This document shows, piece by piece, positions 25,127 to 36,545 of a stretch of DNA of 64,000 nucleotides (positions are counted from its first letter, which is position 1; every line of letters begins with the position of its first letter). A program made the translations under genes and the position numbers. The notes beneath the pieces are model-generated. The model saw only the letters and a list, made by a program, of their open reading frames with translations. It was not told the DNA's origin and did no database searches. Source of the DNA: Lactarius indigo (Eukaryota; Basidiomycota; Agaricomycetes; Russulales; Russulaceae); contig JAFKAC010000005.1 in NCBI GenBank assembly GCA_025766275.1, forward strand, positions 1,612,001 to 1,676,000, read 5' to 3'.

Positions 25127-25148
25127 TACTCCCCAGGCCTGGGGAGTA
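25127..25148. repeat. Perfect 22-bp palindrome next to the hairpin
   Basis: Two 11-base halves (tactccccagg and its complement) meet without a loop, two bases after the preceding hairpin. A dyad operator, a foldback-element tip or a cruciform are all possible; nothing in the sequence decides. Confidence 0.85.
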
Positions 25149-26248
25149 CCATGTCGGATCAATATGTAGACAGGCGACTGGTCAAATTACAGTAATACTA
25201 TACTGTAGTACCTATCACAAACATTCTCTTTTCCATCCAGCAATGCAAACCCCCAGGCAAAATGCAAACGAAGACCTCCGGCCCGGGATCTGGCCTCGAC
25301 CGTAAGAGGTCAAAAGGGAGATTCTCCAATCATTGATGGGCGTTTCAATAAACTATCCTTTCCTTGCCCTTTACAATAAGGGTATAGTGCCCATGGCCTT
25401 CATTAAGGCCCGCTTATTGGCACTTTCTCTACACTGATCAATCCCTGATAGGCCTGATCCTCGGTATATGAAGGGAAAAAATGTTGAAGGCTGGTTCCAA
25501 ACCAAGCTCCAAAGTTACATTGGGCATTGGACCTCTCGGAGCCGACTACAGTCTTGCTCCTTCATGCTTGACTTCATGGAAATTATTCATTCTCGGCTCT
25601 GAGACTATTCATATGACTATAGACCCGAGCCGGAATGCCACTCGTAAGCTATGGGTTCTTATGCTACTTTCCGTAGGGAATAACGACAAAACTTAGCAAG
25701 AAGCTAAGAGTGGGGACCGTGATGCACTGGGTTTGTCATGAAACGAACAGCAAGGCACTTGCTTCCGCAGAGATGGATCCGGAACAGGAGTCCAGAACGG
25801 GCACGATCCGGCAGTATCATAACAAGTTTTTTTCGGATGTGATGCGCGTGATGCACAAGTGAACTTTCCACGGGTTTTACTTCGGTACCACTGTGAGAGA
25901 GCTATCATCAAATACTTCAGATATAGACACATTTTGATAGTAGTAGAACAGGATAAATTGAGTAGGCTACGATGGTGCGGACGTCGACCAGAGGCAAGAC
26001 AGGACCTCGATCAGAGGGCTAAAGTCCAGGGGAAACCCATAATGGTGGCTCCCCTATGGGTTCGATTGTCCCAAACGAGTGACCGAAGGCACCAATAATT
26101 GGGACCAGTCGATCAACGCCGCGCACGCTCTTACCATAAACTTCTGTTGGTGCTTCCTCATGTCTGCGGCTTCCGCAGGTGTTTTGCTTCTTATCGGGGT
26201 TGACACCTTTTACACCTCACCTCTCTTGTCCCCTTCGAATTTTTGACG

Positions 26249-29200
26249 ATGGAAGCCCTCGGAACCATGTTGGATGCGGAGACCAAGGAGTTCCAAGTCC
26301 CCGTGAGCTCCTACGCCGATGGAGGCTTCAGCAGCACGGCGGTCTTTTACCAAGCGGACCTCGATAAAGTCCAAAGAAAATTAAGTGGGATCCACGTTCA
26401 GATGTACGTCAGTCTTCTATGTTCTGTACTCACCTTTCACGGATCCCTCGCGATTAGGTTCGCTGTACGGTGTTTTCATTCTCCACCCAGAAACTCCAGA
26501 AATTTGACCCGAACCAGATTGCTGGTGTTATCGGGACAGGTCTTTTCCTTGGTTTAGGCCAACTCCTCGCAACGACAGGGCCTTTGGGTGTTCTCCTGGT
26601 CTTCGTACTTGTGGGAAGCGTGGCCTTTGCGTCAGTTCCTCGATATCTCCGCTGCACTCTAATGGTCAGTCACCGCGCTTTGCGCTTTGTAGTTCGATAG
26701 TTTCCGTTACGGAAATGGCCGTATTTGCTCCAATTTCTGGATCGTTTTCCCATTATGGTAGGGTCACATATATTCACGCGTTCACATCGGCTAAGTCCGC
26801 CCCGGGCCATTGTTAGCTGCTCGTTGGGTAGATCCCGCACTGGGTTTCGCTGTAAGCTTTTGGTTGAGCCGTTGGCTGGGTTGACTGGCACCTGATCCAT
26901 TTGTCATCGATCTAGGTCGGATGGGTAGGCTGAATTCCTGTTTTTCTTAATTTTTTGTTTTAAATATCAGGCCTGCTAATTTTATGTTTGGCCCTCTAGA
27001 ACTATTTTTATGTGTGTTTAACCCGGGCCTGCTCTTCCTCCTGACCCTAATTTGAGCCATGACAGACCTGTGCCGTTACTCTCCCCGCAGAGATAACCGC
27101 AGCAGCGGTATTAATAGGCTTCTGGGACCACAATGTATGCCTTCTCTTACCACACTTTGTTATGCCTTACCCGCGCTTGCAGTCCAACCACGTATCTATT
27201 TATGTCGCAGTTCTTATTGTCGCTGTCTATTCTGTCAATCTTTTTGGAGTAAGGTATGGTCTGGCTGTGGTATTTCGATACTTCTGACTTGACTTCGCGA
27301 ATTAGGTTCTTTGGACATAGTGAGTAGTTCCGACCTATTTGCATTCGCATCAGGTGATCAAGACCAAAATATAGCTGAGGTTGTTTTTGCTACTTTGAAA
27401 CGTAAGTTTTTAGTCTCGTTCCATTCGCGTGGCTAATATTTCTCAGTCATGCTCGTGGTTGGTTTGGTGTGCCCCATCCTATATTCCTATATTTTTACAT
27501 GATATTTGCCGAGCTGTCGTCCTGTCAAAGATCATCGGTGGCCTCGCCGTCAACTTTGGTGGGGGTCCTGACCATACACGGTATGTGTCGACTTCGTGTT
27601 CATAATCTTTCCACCGAGCTGGCTGTCGTCGATAGTCATGGATTCGAGGTGAGACCAATGCCGTGTCCCATTTCCTCCTGCATTGACTTACTTTCTCCCA
27701 CAGTACTGGAAACATCCAGGTCCCCTCGTTTCTTGTAAGTTGCGTCCAACTATTTAGTTACTGTTGTCTGCCAATATATTTATCTTATAGCTCTCGAACC
27801 TGGGGCTCTTGGGCGTTTCCTGGGCCTACTTCTTGGAATAATTTATGCTGCCTTCTCTATGTGCGGAATGGAAATTATCACGCTGTCAGTCTTTTGGCAT
27901 CTGGTCGTCGTCGGGCTCTTTTGTTTGACCAATCCATCATCCAGCGCCGCTGCTGAAACACGTAATCCGCGGAATAATATGGTCACTGCAATGCGAACCA
28001 TCTTCTTCCGAATTTTCATCTGCTATGTGAGTCGTCTGTTTCTCAGGTTTCGTGTATTGAAACTGGTGGAGATCCTTACGGGCCTTGTTGTTGGGATGCT
28101 TATCCCGTCTAACGACCCGAAACTTTTCAAGTCAGTTAGTCCTATCGCACTTTAGGGTTACATTTCTCTTAGTACGATCTTGCAGAAAGTCGGGAAACGC
28201 GGGTCAATCACCTTTCGTGCTTGTTTTCAATCAGGCGGGCGTTAAAGGTCAGTGCTCCGTCCCACCGCTGCGATAATTTACCCGAGCGTTCTATTCTATT
28301 CAGTGCTCCCTCACATCGTGAATGCACTGGTCTTGTCGAGTGCCTTCTCATCTGCGAACGGCATGTTATACTCATCGTCGAGATTGCTATTCGCACTCTG
28401 TGTTCAAGGCCAAGCCCCAAAGGTCGTCACAAAAGTGACTCGTAGTGGCGTGCCTTACGTTGCGATACTCACCGGCGTACGCTCAACGATATATCCGCTC
28501 ATAGGTGCATCTAACAGTTCATGATCCTCTTTAGGGCGTCTTCTCTTTCCTTGCCTTCTTGAATGCTAATAACAGTTCGGGTAAAGTGTTTAAGTATGTG
28601 ATTCAGTTGGTCCGAAGGAAGAAGCAGAGACTGACTTGATCTTAGCTGGTTCGTTAACCTTAGTAAGTTGCCCCCGTAGTTCACATTGGCCTCGTGGGCT
28701 GAATGCTCTCAGGTGCGGTTGGCAGCCTCCTTAAGTATGCGGATTGTATTATTCTTATGGATCGTGCTTACCGCCTGTTGTGTCGTAGTTGGTTGATGAT
28801 CGGCATCACCTATCTTCGGTTTTGTAAGCATTGCTACACAATGTTCTCGCTAAGTGTTGACATCTTTCCCAGATTATGGGTTGAAAGCTCAGGGCACTGG
28901 GAAGGACGGCGTCCATAGTATCTCCTATCGTTCTATATTCCAACCCTACGCTGGAATGTATGTGGTTTTCTGGTGCGTATCTACCGTGTTTACCTACCTG
29001 GTGTTATGAAGATACCCTTTGAAGGTCGATCGTCTTCATCCTCGTTAGTGGATTATCGGTATTCTGGCATTTCAATGGGCCCGACTTCGTCGCGGCGTGT
29101 ATGTACGCATGTAACCTGACTACGCCTAAAAGCTGATGATCTCTCTTTAAGATATAAATCTACCGATCTTTGCTTTGTTGTACATCGGTTGGAAGATCAC

Positions 29201-29444
29201 TAAGAGAACAAAGATTGTGCGTTTTTGATGTCGTCCCTACTTATCGATCCTGAATACTTCTAAACAAAGCACCCATTATCACAACTCGATTTTGTCACAG
29301 TGAGTTGATCCGTGTTCCTATCTATGTCACATCACCAGGGAGTTGAAGACACCACCTTAGGGCATCCCTTCATTGGAAGAGACAGAGGAGAAAGGGGTCT
29401 TTGAGCGATCCACGGGGGTGCGAAGGATTCGACAGTTCTTGTGA
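26249..29444 (+). CDS. Amino acid permease (AAP/YAT family), very intron-rich
   Basis: Plasma-membrane amino acid/proton symporter of the fungal APC superfamily with about twelve membrane segments. Start at 26249 (MEALGTMLDAETKEFQ). Family motifs appear in order over some twenty exons: IAGVIGTGLFLGLGQLL, VTEMAVFAPISGSF, AARWVDPALGFA, LPAEITAAAVLIGFWDH, FGHSE-like segment, LAVNFGGGPDH, YWKHPGPLVS, GALGRFLG, AAAETRNPRNN, VGMLIPSNDP, SPFVLVFNQAGVK, VLPHIVNALVLSSAFSSAN, YSSSRLLFAL, FNWFVNL, WLMIGITYLRF, IFQPYAG, and near the C-terminus DFVTGIPSLEETE. The stop is TGA at 29442-29444. Phases fit at almost every junction, so the gene looks intact; the junction near 26630-26710 is the least certain. 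Two micro-exons of 9 and 12 bases lie at 26916-26924 and 27000-27011. It follows the polyketide synthase on the same strand, 1.9 kb downstream. Confidence 0.85.
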
Positions 29445-29674
29445 CTATACGCTCCGAGTGCCAGAGGCACCTTCGGTGATGAGTTTGTTCGTCAGCTTTC
29501 TTGTATTACGTACCTGTGACGAGGTTGTCATGAGCCGATTTGTTCACTTAGCATCTATGTGTCTTCATGCCTACTGCTTCGTTGTTGTTATTTTGTCATC
29601 CATACATCATTAAACTTTCACTTGCGACAAACCTCAGGTTCGCTTCCAATGTGTGCAACAATGCCTCGTCACCG

Positions 29675-31139
29675 TTATGTTGCAAAAAGGCATAGAACTA
29701 CGATACAGCAAGTTGTCAAATCTGAGTAGATTCGTCTCATCCACCGCCTTCTCCGTGTCATCGAACCCTGAGTCTTCCATTCAGCCACTGGTGAAGCATG
29801 GGGCTCGAGCCATGCGTCATTGGTATAAACCCACCCCGCTGTGATATGGGAATGGTATAAATACGACTGTAGAACCGAATAAGAATGGGCGATGCTTACA
29901 GTCATCTGCACCACCTTGGCTCCATTTGGCCTCGATATCAGCCCTCCAATCTTCCGTCTCAACGAATAGCCAGCCAGGCTCCAGCAGGAACGTGAGATTA
30001 CTGCTGTTACCATGTAAATAAGCCAGACCCCGAGGAAGGCTACGACAGACCTGACATCGCCACTCCCATCCGCGGTGATGCCACTCCAGCCATCTCGCCC
30101 ACGCGTCCATGCTACGCGCTCGCCCGTTTTAAGATTGGTTTTGCTCCACCCAGTCCCTTCGCCTGGGATCCAGCGCTCGTTCTCGAAAAGTTCGACTTCG
30201 CGCAGCTCGCTCTGCCAATGACGGTCCTTCAGTCCGTCGTTGTCGATCAGACGCACCAGGCGCGCACGACAGTAACGGAGTGGCAAGGTCGAAAAGATGA
30301 GCGAGAACGTGCGCTGTATGAAAGGGTGGGTGACAGCGAACGGGACAAGACCGCCAATGAGAAACAATGGGCGAAGGGGAACGAAAGACAGAAATGGAAG
30401 AGCGAGGATCGTGCTTGAGAAGACGGCGCTGAAGATGTATGGTGTGTAGGGGGTGGCAAACATAAGGTGGAGGAGATAGGGAAATCCAGCATCATGGAGA
30501 TCGGCACTGGGCACTGCTCAGTGACTTTGACTTTGACTTAGACTAGAAACGTGATTACATACACTGCACCCATGAGATTCTGGATGCCCTGAATGTTTGC
30601 AAGCCATTCCTGCGCTGCCTTCACGGGCCTGAGCACGCGGTGGGGGCTGGATTTCTTCTATTATAAAAGAGCCAGTTCCTGGGCTCGCGCGATGAGGATG
30701 TGATGCGATAATTATGGCAAGAATAACGGCGTTGGGGAGTAAAAGGATCAATCGGGGGTAATAGCCTGCGTGGTGTGTTACGCTCGTTTTACCCAGTGCA
30801 ATACAGACCCAACTGACAGAGAAAACTGTATATGGCCATCCACAGCGCGGTGACCTTCCAGCCTTTCCTCCAGGTGATAATCTCTTCGACTCTATCTTGC
30901 AGCCAAAACACTGGGCCTATCCTGCTGATAAACCTGCGAAAATTGACTGTGGTAGTAGGAACAGAGAGGGGGTCCCTGGTGGACATAAGTTGAGAGACAT
31001 TCCGCGGGTTTTCAGTAGAGTGGTTTGTTGGAAGTTGAAGAGATGAAGCGAGCAGCAGACCGGGGAGGTTTCCAAAGACGGTGCGAGTCGAGCTACCCTG
31101 TGCAGTTTGTTGGAGAGGTCTGGCCGTCTGCAGCTGCAA
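29675..31139 (-). CDS. Peroxisomal membrane peroxin, Pex24/Pex28-32 type
   Basis: Integral peroxisomal membrane protein of the dysferlin/peroxin-domain group, which controls peroxisome size, number and contact sites. From the N-terminus: Ser/Thr-rich leader, then VFWLQDRVEEIITWRKGWKV, a membrane segment (ALWMAIYSFLC), ILLLPNAVILAIIIASHPH, AQEWLANIQGIQNLMG, a second hydrophobic stretch (FLSFVPLRPLFLIGGLVPF), then the peroxin domain with VELFENERW, RVAWTRGRDGWSG, and GWLFVETEDWRADIEAKW followed across an intron by WVYTNDAWLEP. The C-terminus is basic (RRRRWMRRIY), as in the family. One join (between about 30660 and 30695) seems to need a GC-AG intron, since no GT lies in the right place. Start at 31139 is the first in-frame Met and could be later. 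It is divergent from the next gene. Confidence 0.82.
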
Positions 31140-31311
31140 CGTGTGACGTGGGCGGGAGCGAGGTTTGGACCTTGACGTCTGTGTGGTGATTCACATCAGA
31201 GGGTAGAAGTGTTGCACAGGCCGGAATGTCGACGTAGTCGAAGACGGCCATCGGCGTTGCAGTTGAATGTGGGGCTCACTTGACTGCCACTCTCCATCCA
31301 CTGCCACCGAC
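31140..31311. promoter_or_regulatory. Shared divergent upstream region
   Basis: Only 172 bases separate the peroxin start (-) from the next gene start (+), suggesting a bidirectional promoter. No TATA box is obvious. Confidence 0.4.
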
Positions 31312-32520
31312 ATGTCTTCAGAGTTGGCCTCCCTCGACTCGACTTCTCCCCTCGTCGACCCGCTCAATACACTCCTCGACCGTCTCGGCCTTCCTTTCGT
31401 ACTCGACACGCCGCTCGACCTCACTCCATCCTTACTTCTTGCCATACTTGAATCTCTCCTTCAGTCCCGTCTCCCCATATCCACCTCCATTCGTGAGTCA
31501 CGCAGCGACGTAGCCAAGGTACAAGCTATGAAAATATTCCTCGGTGTACTTGAGACAGATGTTCTCAATGAGGACGTCGGCCTCAGTGACATCGACCCTC
31601 GGCGTCTTGCTGCAGGTGAATGGGAAGAGGTCGTTTTCATAGCTGAACTACTTTGCTGGCTTGGAAAGCAGATGGGTCTACTCCCCACAAAAAACGCCTC
31701 TTCTAGCAAACCACCTGGGAGACCACTGTTGACTGCAGGTGAAAATACAGGATCCATTCTCGAGATATCTCACATGGCTCCCCCCTCGGCACGATCCACC
31801 GCTTCGAACAGTATAGTCAGCGGCTACTCATTCAACAAGGAATATGAAGAGTCTGACACTACGGTGCAATCAGCGAATAGCGAAGTGACAGAGGCACCAC
31901 AATCAAGAAGTGAACCAATGTTACCTGACCCGGACCATATACACCGGCATCAGCCTCAGCCTCAGTGCATCCACGAAATAGAAGACCCATCGTTCCTCGT
32001 TCAAGAGGACGAAGACATCTCGTATGCGGAGGCCAGGTCGTTTGTTCGTGATAACGGCGAGACGTCCGAGTCGGATGTTGTGGGTGCATACTGCGATTGT
32101 TCCCGGGTCGAAGCCGCCTCTACGTCACTCTATTCGAAAGACCCCCCCACGAGCGCTGTTCGCTACAACGGTTACATTCAAGAAGTGGATGCCGATATGG
32201 AACTACGAACGTTCGAAGCTCGCAAAGCGACTAGAAAGAGGCTTCAGGCGCAATCTGAAAAGGTGAGAGCACGCACGAATGTTCATTCCGAAACGAGCCG
32301 AAGACTCACCAGGCAAACGTCAACGTCTTTTAGCCTGAGACGCGCATACCACCATATTTGTCAGGGAAGCACCGAATTACTCGGCACACATCTCCTAGCC
32401 AGCATGCACTTGCGTTACTCGATGAGCGCGCACAGTTGCTGTCCAGACTTGCCAATTTGGATCTCTACGCCCAATAATACACCTATTTTTGTAGGTCGAC
32501 AAGCTCTATCTGATCAGTGA
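31312..32520 (+). CDS. Conserved fungal protein with N-terminal helical (CH-like, DUF5745-type?) domain
   Basis: The first 130 residues are well structured and Leu-rich (PLNTLLDRLGLPFVLDTP, LLLAILESLLQSRLP, KVQAMKIFLGVLETDVL, FIAELLCWLGKQMGLL), resembling the calponin-homology-like domain found at the N-terminus of some centrosome/spindle proteins (DUF5745); this is a tentative match. The middle is acidic and Ser/Pro-rich. A basic stretch (ARKATRKRLQAQSEK) precedes a likely GT-AG intron at 32263. In another frame, LALLDERAQLLSRLANLDLY ends in a stop at 32475-32477 and looks like a coiled coil, so the true C-terminus may be there and not at 32520; the exon joins could not be resolved. Start at 31312 is preferred over 31267. 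Confidence 0.6.
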   Translation: MSSELASLDSTSPLVDPLNTLLDRLGLPFVLDTPLDLTPSLLLAILESLLQSRLPISTSIRESRSDVAKVQAMKIFLGVLETDVLNEDVGLSDIDPRRLAAGEWEEVVFIAELLCWLGKQMGLLPTKNASSSKPPGRPLLTAGENTGSILEISHMAPPSARSTASNSIVSGYSFNKEYEESDTTVQSANSEVTEAPQSRSEPMLPDPDHIHRHQPQPQCIHEIEDPSFLVQEDEDISYAEARSFVRDNGETSESDVVGAYCDCSRVEAASTSLYSKDPPTSAVRYNGYIQEVDADMELRTFEARKATRKRLQAQSEKVRARTNVHSETSRRLTRQTSTSFSLRRAYHHICQGSTELLGTHLLASMHLRYSMSAHSCCPDLPIWISTPNNTPIFVGRQALSDQ

Positions 32521-32981
32521 ATGTTAGAGTTTGGGCGTATGGCAGGACAAAGACACAAGACGCAAAACGGGTCAGACACGTGTCTGAAAGCGTTGTCTTC
32601 CATATCTTAGGTTTATTGTCGTCTGATGGTCTTGTTTTGTTGACGCCCTCAAATTGGATGGTCAAACCTCGGCGCTCAACTCTCGTAATTGTTTTGCCAG
32701 GTCGGCCCAATTCGTCACAGTACGACTGGTGGGCAGTGCCCGACACGGAGATGACCTAACGTTGGAGGCGTATTGATCGTCAAATGCCCACATCTGTCGG
32801 GTCCTCTCGTCACGTGGATGAATCTTGATTGGCTCCTCCTCGTTGGTTCCGAATCATTTGTGTGACTTGCTAAGACCCGGTCCGCCCACCTCCCGGCATT
32901 ATCAAAGGCACGAGCGAGCACTGGTCGTCTGTACTTCCCTTCCTCGTCGTTTTGTTTCCTACCACCACACTCCTACGAGGA

Positions 32982-33872
32982 ATGGCGCAGGTTCTGTCCC
33001 CCACATCCCCCTCGCCCCTTGCAACGTTTCCCCAGGTAATCTATCTATCATTGGTATACTGTCTGCAACTACTGAACCTTCATCTCCATCGACCCCCCAG
33101 CAACCTAAGGCATCTCCTCTTTCTTCACCCACCAACATCGCGCGGCGTATTCCACGTACGCGTTCTCGAACTCGCATGAGCGCGCGCGCATCTCTCGAGA
33201 GCATTGTCGAGGAGTGCGACGGTTTAGACGCCAATCCTGCTCGGGCCATGCCCCAAGTCGCCGCCCCAGACTCCATCAACGACTCGGGGCACACCCGTAT
33301 ACCACGTACCCCTGAGTTGGAACGGTAAGAACGGAATTGCTATGGGTCGAGGGATGCGTGATGTGTGTGGTATCTGGTGCGTAGGATTATTCGGTCCCAG
33401 CGTCGTTCGCTCACAGGCATGCTGACGCCACTATTCGGCACAGCTTTGAGTCGGCCGTGAAACCTAACAAATCTCGATGCTGCGGGCAACTGTTCTGTTA
33501 TCAGCACTTGTCAGATGTAAGTCAGCGTAACCCTTTGTCTGTCAATTGTGACTCCGGCTAAGACAAAGACGGCGGTAGTGGCTATCGGCGACAGGGTCAG
33601 ATGGGCGCTGTCCTACGTGCCGCGTGCCCTTATCTTTAGAAACTGACACCATCTTCCTTCATCCTCCGGTGAAGAAGAAGCTTCCATCCGTCAGCTTCCT
33701 ACCGACACAGCCCCCCTCACACAGACGCTCCTCTGCTAGCCCATGGTCTCGTCGGTTGGCACTTATCCCGCGCCGCACCTCGTCGTCATCTGGCTTGAGC
33801 TCGGGTTCGAGCTCAAGCCAGGAGTACGATTCTGATATCGGGTCGTCGTCGGCATCAGGAGAGCGAGGTTGA
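32982..33872 (+). CDS. Ser/Pro-rich hypothetical protein, exon structure uncertain
   Basis: No known domain. A possible start at 32982 (MAQVLSPTSPSPLATFPQ) is followed by a GTAATC donor. A long frame then reads through basic and Ser-rich sequence (RIPRTRSRTRMSARASLES, TRIPRTPELER) to 33328. A later frame ends at 33872 after a Ser-rich segment (TSSSSGLSSGSSSSQEY). Splice-like signals between these blocks support one low-complexity gene, but joins are unproven and the blocks could be separate or non-coding. It lies downstream of, and parallel to, the preceding gene. Confidence 0.35.
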
Positions 33873-34702
33873 CAGCGCACTGAGACGTAGCCGTGTGCTG
33901 ACCATCCCCTCGAGATACGAGTCGGTGACACACCTGATGTCGGACCTCGTGCCCCTGCGCGAGTTTGGCTCACTTCTCAGCCTCCTCGGTTGCGCACTTG
34001 TTATTGGCACCCTCCTCTCCTGAAGGGGTACTGCTTTGGGGTACTCGTGGCACTCGCGCCCCTACCGTTGTGACGATATTCCTCCGAGGCTTCCCACCCC
34101 CGTTCATTCCATTCTCTCATTCCGTCCTTCCAGACATATGTGCTCAATTGATTGGTTGCCGTATCTCTTAATCATATCCGAAATTATACATTAGTTTGTG
34201 ACCAGAATATGTCATACTGTATGTATTACATACCTACTCTCTGCGACTCGCGGTCGTTTTTGTACTGGCGTTATCATAGCCCTAGATTTGCTTAGACGAT
34301 GCGTCATTTCATCTATTCACCAACCCGATGGGGTTTAGGATGAATGGCACCTGTTTCACACCCTACAGTTTGTGCGCCACCATCTAACGCCATTGATATC
34401 GATATCTCCGTAAATAACTTAGTTTCAACCGGCCGCGTTGTAGATGACTGATCATTCTACTTGAAACAGACTTAATTGAGGAGTTCATGGACGGGACCGC
34501 AAACAACTTCCCACCATTGGCTTACAAGCGAACCAACGAGCGTCTTTAATTTTATTGAAGGGACCCGCACCCTCGTTTTTATCTATCTATCAAGGGACGA
34601 ATAGCAGGTGAAATCCGAGATCCAAGAATTTTATCAGGGTCCGAATAGGACACCGGGCGAGGTCGACACCGATTCATCCGAAGGGGGTACTATTGTAGGA
34701 CT
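33873..34702. other. Intergenic, no gene recognised
   Basis: Between the hypothetical gene and the 3' end of the isopentenyltransferase gene. Only a short unconserved frame (33965-34171) is seen; the last part is AT-rich. Confidence 0.4.
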
Positions 34703-36545
34703 TCATCCAGTTCCGGACCCCGTAGCAGAAACGTGCCGGTTTCCCACACGCTTCGCGACCAGATACTTGTGAACCTTGGACTTAGCATGTGCCTCCCACT
34801 CACGCCCTTCTTCAATCATAATCGGCTGGGATTTGTCTGTGGTACAGACAGGGCATATTATTTTCCGACGGGCCAACAATACCTCCGTCGGACTGAAAGC
34901 GATTAGCACGGCCAACTTGGTAGTGACAATCGAGAACCAACACTTACTCCGTGGCCCTTAGTCGGAACGGAGAGCATCGCTTTTGCCGCTGACGACAGTG
35001 TGAGAGGATCAGGTAATGATTTACGCTTGAGGAAGGCTAATTCGAGAATGGGTCCGAAGTTAGTTCTCTCAAGTCGACGAAAATAGGTTGTTCAGCAAAC
35101 CTTCCAATAGACTAATGGCCGTGTCCTGAACCGCAGAAGTCCATTCTTCGGGTTCTGTGAAGCGAATTCGACGATCATTCGTCGGTCCCTTAGTTTCGGG
35201 TAAAATGGACGGAATGCAGACCCGTTGTATCCAGCAGATACACCTCAGCACGCCTCCCTTCCTCCGCGGCTTTTGATGCCTGTACAACTGGAAGAAGTTT
35301 GTTACGAATCCAGGAAGTCTGTCTCTTGGCATATTGATGATTGGCGGTCTTCATTTCTTCAACGGCTTCCTGGTACTTCTTCTCAGATGGCGATGGATCA
35401 GAAAGGTATTTGTAAAATTCCCGAAACCCTGGCGCATGACTGTCGGCTACAATTCGATCAATATAGTAAATAGACCAAACCTATGGACTGGTAAACACCA
35501 GTGGTAAAATAAGAAGAGCTATCTTTGGATGGCAACATCAAACTTCTTAATTCGCGAACGTCGTCTAAGAGATCGCCCTGTGCCCGCTAAGAAAGGGTGG
35601 AAAAACACTTGTCGTTCATTGACTTACCTGAAGCATAGCATCAGTACGTTTATCCAATCGACGTTTGAGCTCTTCCGGTTCTGCGTATAGCCAAAAGCAT
35701 AGCGTGTCGTATCTGAATTATTCTGGGGTAAGAAGAGGCTGCGGCGCTGGTTTACGATACTCACCTAGGGGAGGGAGCCATGCTAGATTGTGCTTTAAAA
35801 ATATCGCTTACTTTCTTGCCAGTATCTCGCATGATCTGTAAATTACGTAGGACCTTTCTGGTGTCCCTCCAATGCCACCTAGAAGCGACATCGGGGTCTA
35901 GAGCATGCAGAAGATTGTGGAGGGAAAGAGCGGCGCCAGGTTCCTCGGCCGCCGATGGCGGTATTTCCGGAAGTGCGTCGAACAACTCGCGCATATCGGG
36001 TGTAATTTTTGATAGCCCAGATGATAGCTCAGTCGAGGGAGGTGGTCTGGGAGGTGGTGGCAGCGAGCTTGAGTCAGTTACTTGCTCCGGTTCAACTGCA
36101 AGCCGTCCGGGAAAGGCGAGATGCTGGATATAGTACGCAGTCCCCCCGACAACGATGGGAACTTTTTTCGCCAAGTGCGCGTCGTCGATCTGGGCACAGA
36201 CGATTAGAGAAACGAAGTGGGTTAGGTAAACTAGAGGATAAAACTCACTGCCTGTGTTGCATCGTGGATCCACTGACCGACCGGGTACTGCTCAGTGGGT
36301 TCTTTGATATCCATGAGAAAGTGATCGACTCCATGTCTCTCTTCAAGAGGGATCTTATTCGTTATGGTGTTGAAACCCTTGTACACCTGCATGGAGTCGG
36401 CATTAACCACCACCCCTCCTTTCCAGCCGTGGTTGTCGAATCTCTTGGCTAAATTTAAGGCGAGCTCCACGGATAGCCTTGACTTCCCGACACCAGTCGC
36501 CCCGAATATTGCTATGATAGGACGCAGAGCCCTGGGTAGAGCCAT
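34703..36545 (-). CDS. mod5: tRNA dimethylallyltransferase (isopentenyltransferase, MOD5-type)
   Basis: Transfers a dimethylallyl group to adenosine 37 of tRNAs reading UNN codons, in cytosol, nucleus and mitochondria. Start at 36545 (MALPRALRPIIAIFGATG). P-loop GATGVGKSRLS; substrate-binding DSMQVYKG; KIPLEERHGVDHFLMD; then VPIVVGGTAYYIQ, a conserved block of the transferase, followed by a Pro/Ser-rich insert, DPDVASRWHWRDTRKVLRNL and KKVSDIF. Later exons give FWLYAEPEELKRRLDKRTD, GLLDDVRELR and RYAKRQ-type sequence (YAKRQTSWIRNKLLP). The C-terminus carries a matrin/U1-like zinc finger, CPVC...H...H, at about 34730-34860, present in eukaryotic members but absent from bacterial MiaA. Stop at 34703. 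Confidence 0.92.

Larger units (their letters stand above)
24349..26248. other. Intergenic region with two strong palindromes, no gene recognised
   Basis: About 1.9 kb between the polyketide synthase and the permease. Open frames near 24354-24545 and 24681-25013 show no known domain. Two adjacent perfect palindromes lie at 25084-25148. The remainder holds nothing I recognise. Confidence 0.45.

Noticed and set aside
26000..26100. A ggttcgatt stretch resembling a tRNA T-loop
   Set aside because: The bases on either side do not pair into a T stem and no acceptor or anticodon stem can be drawn.
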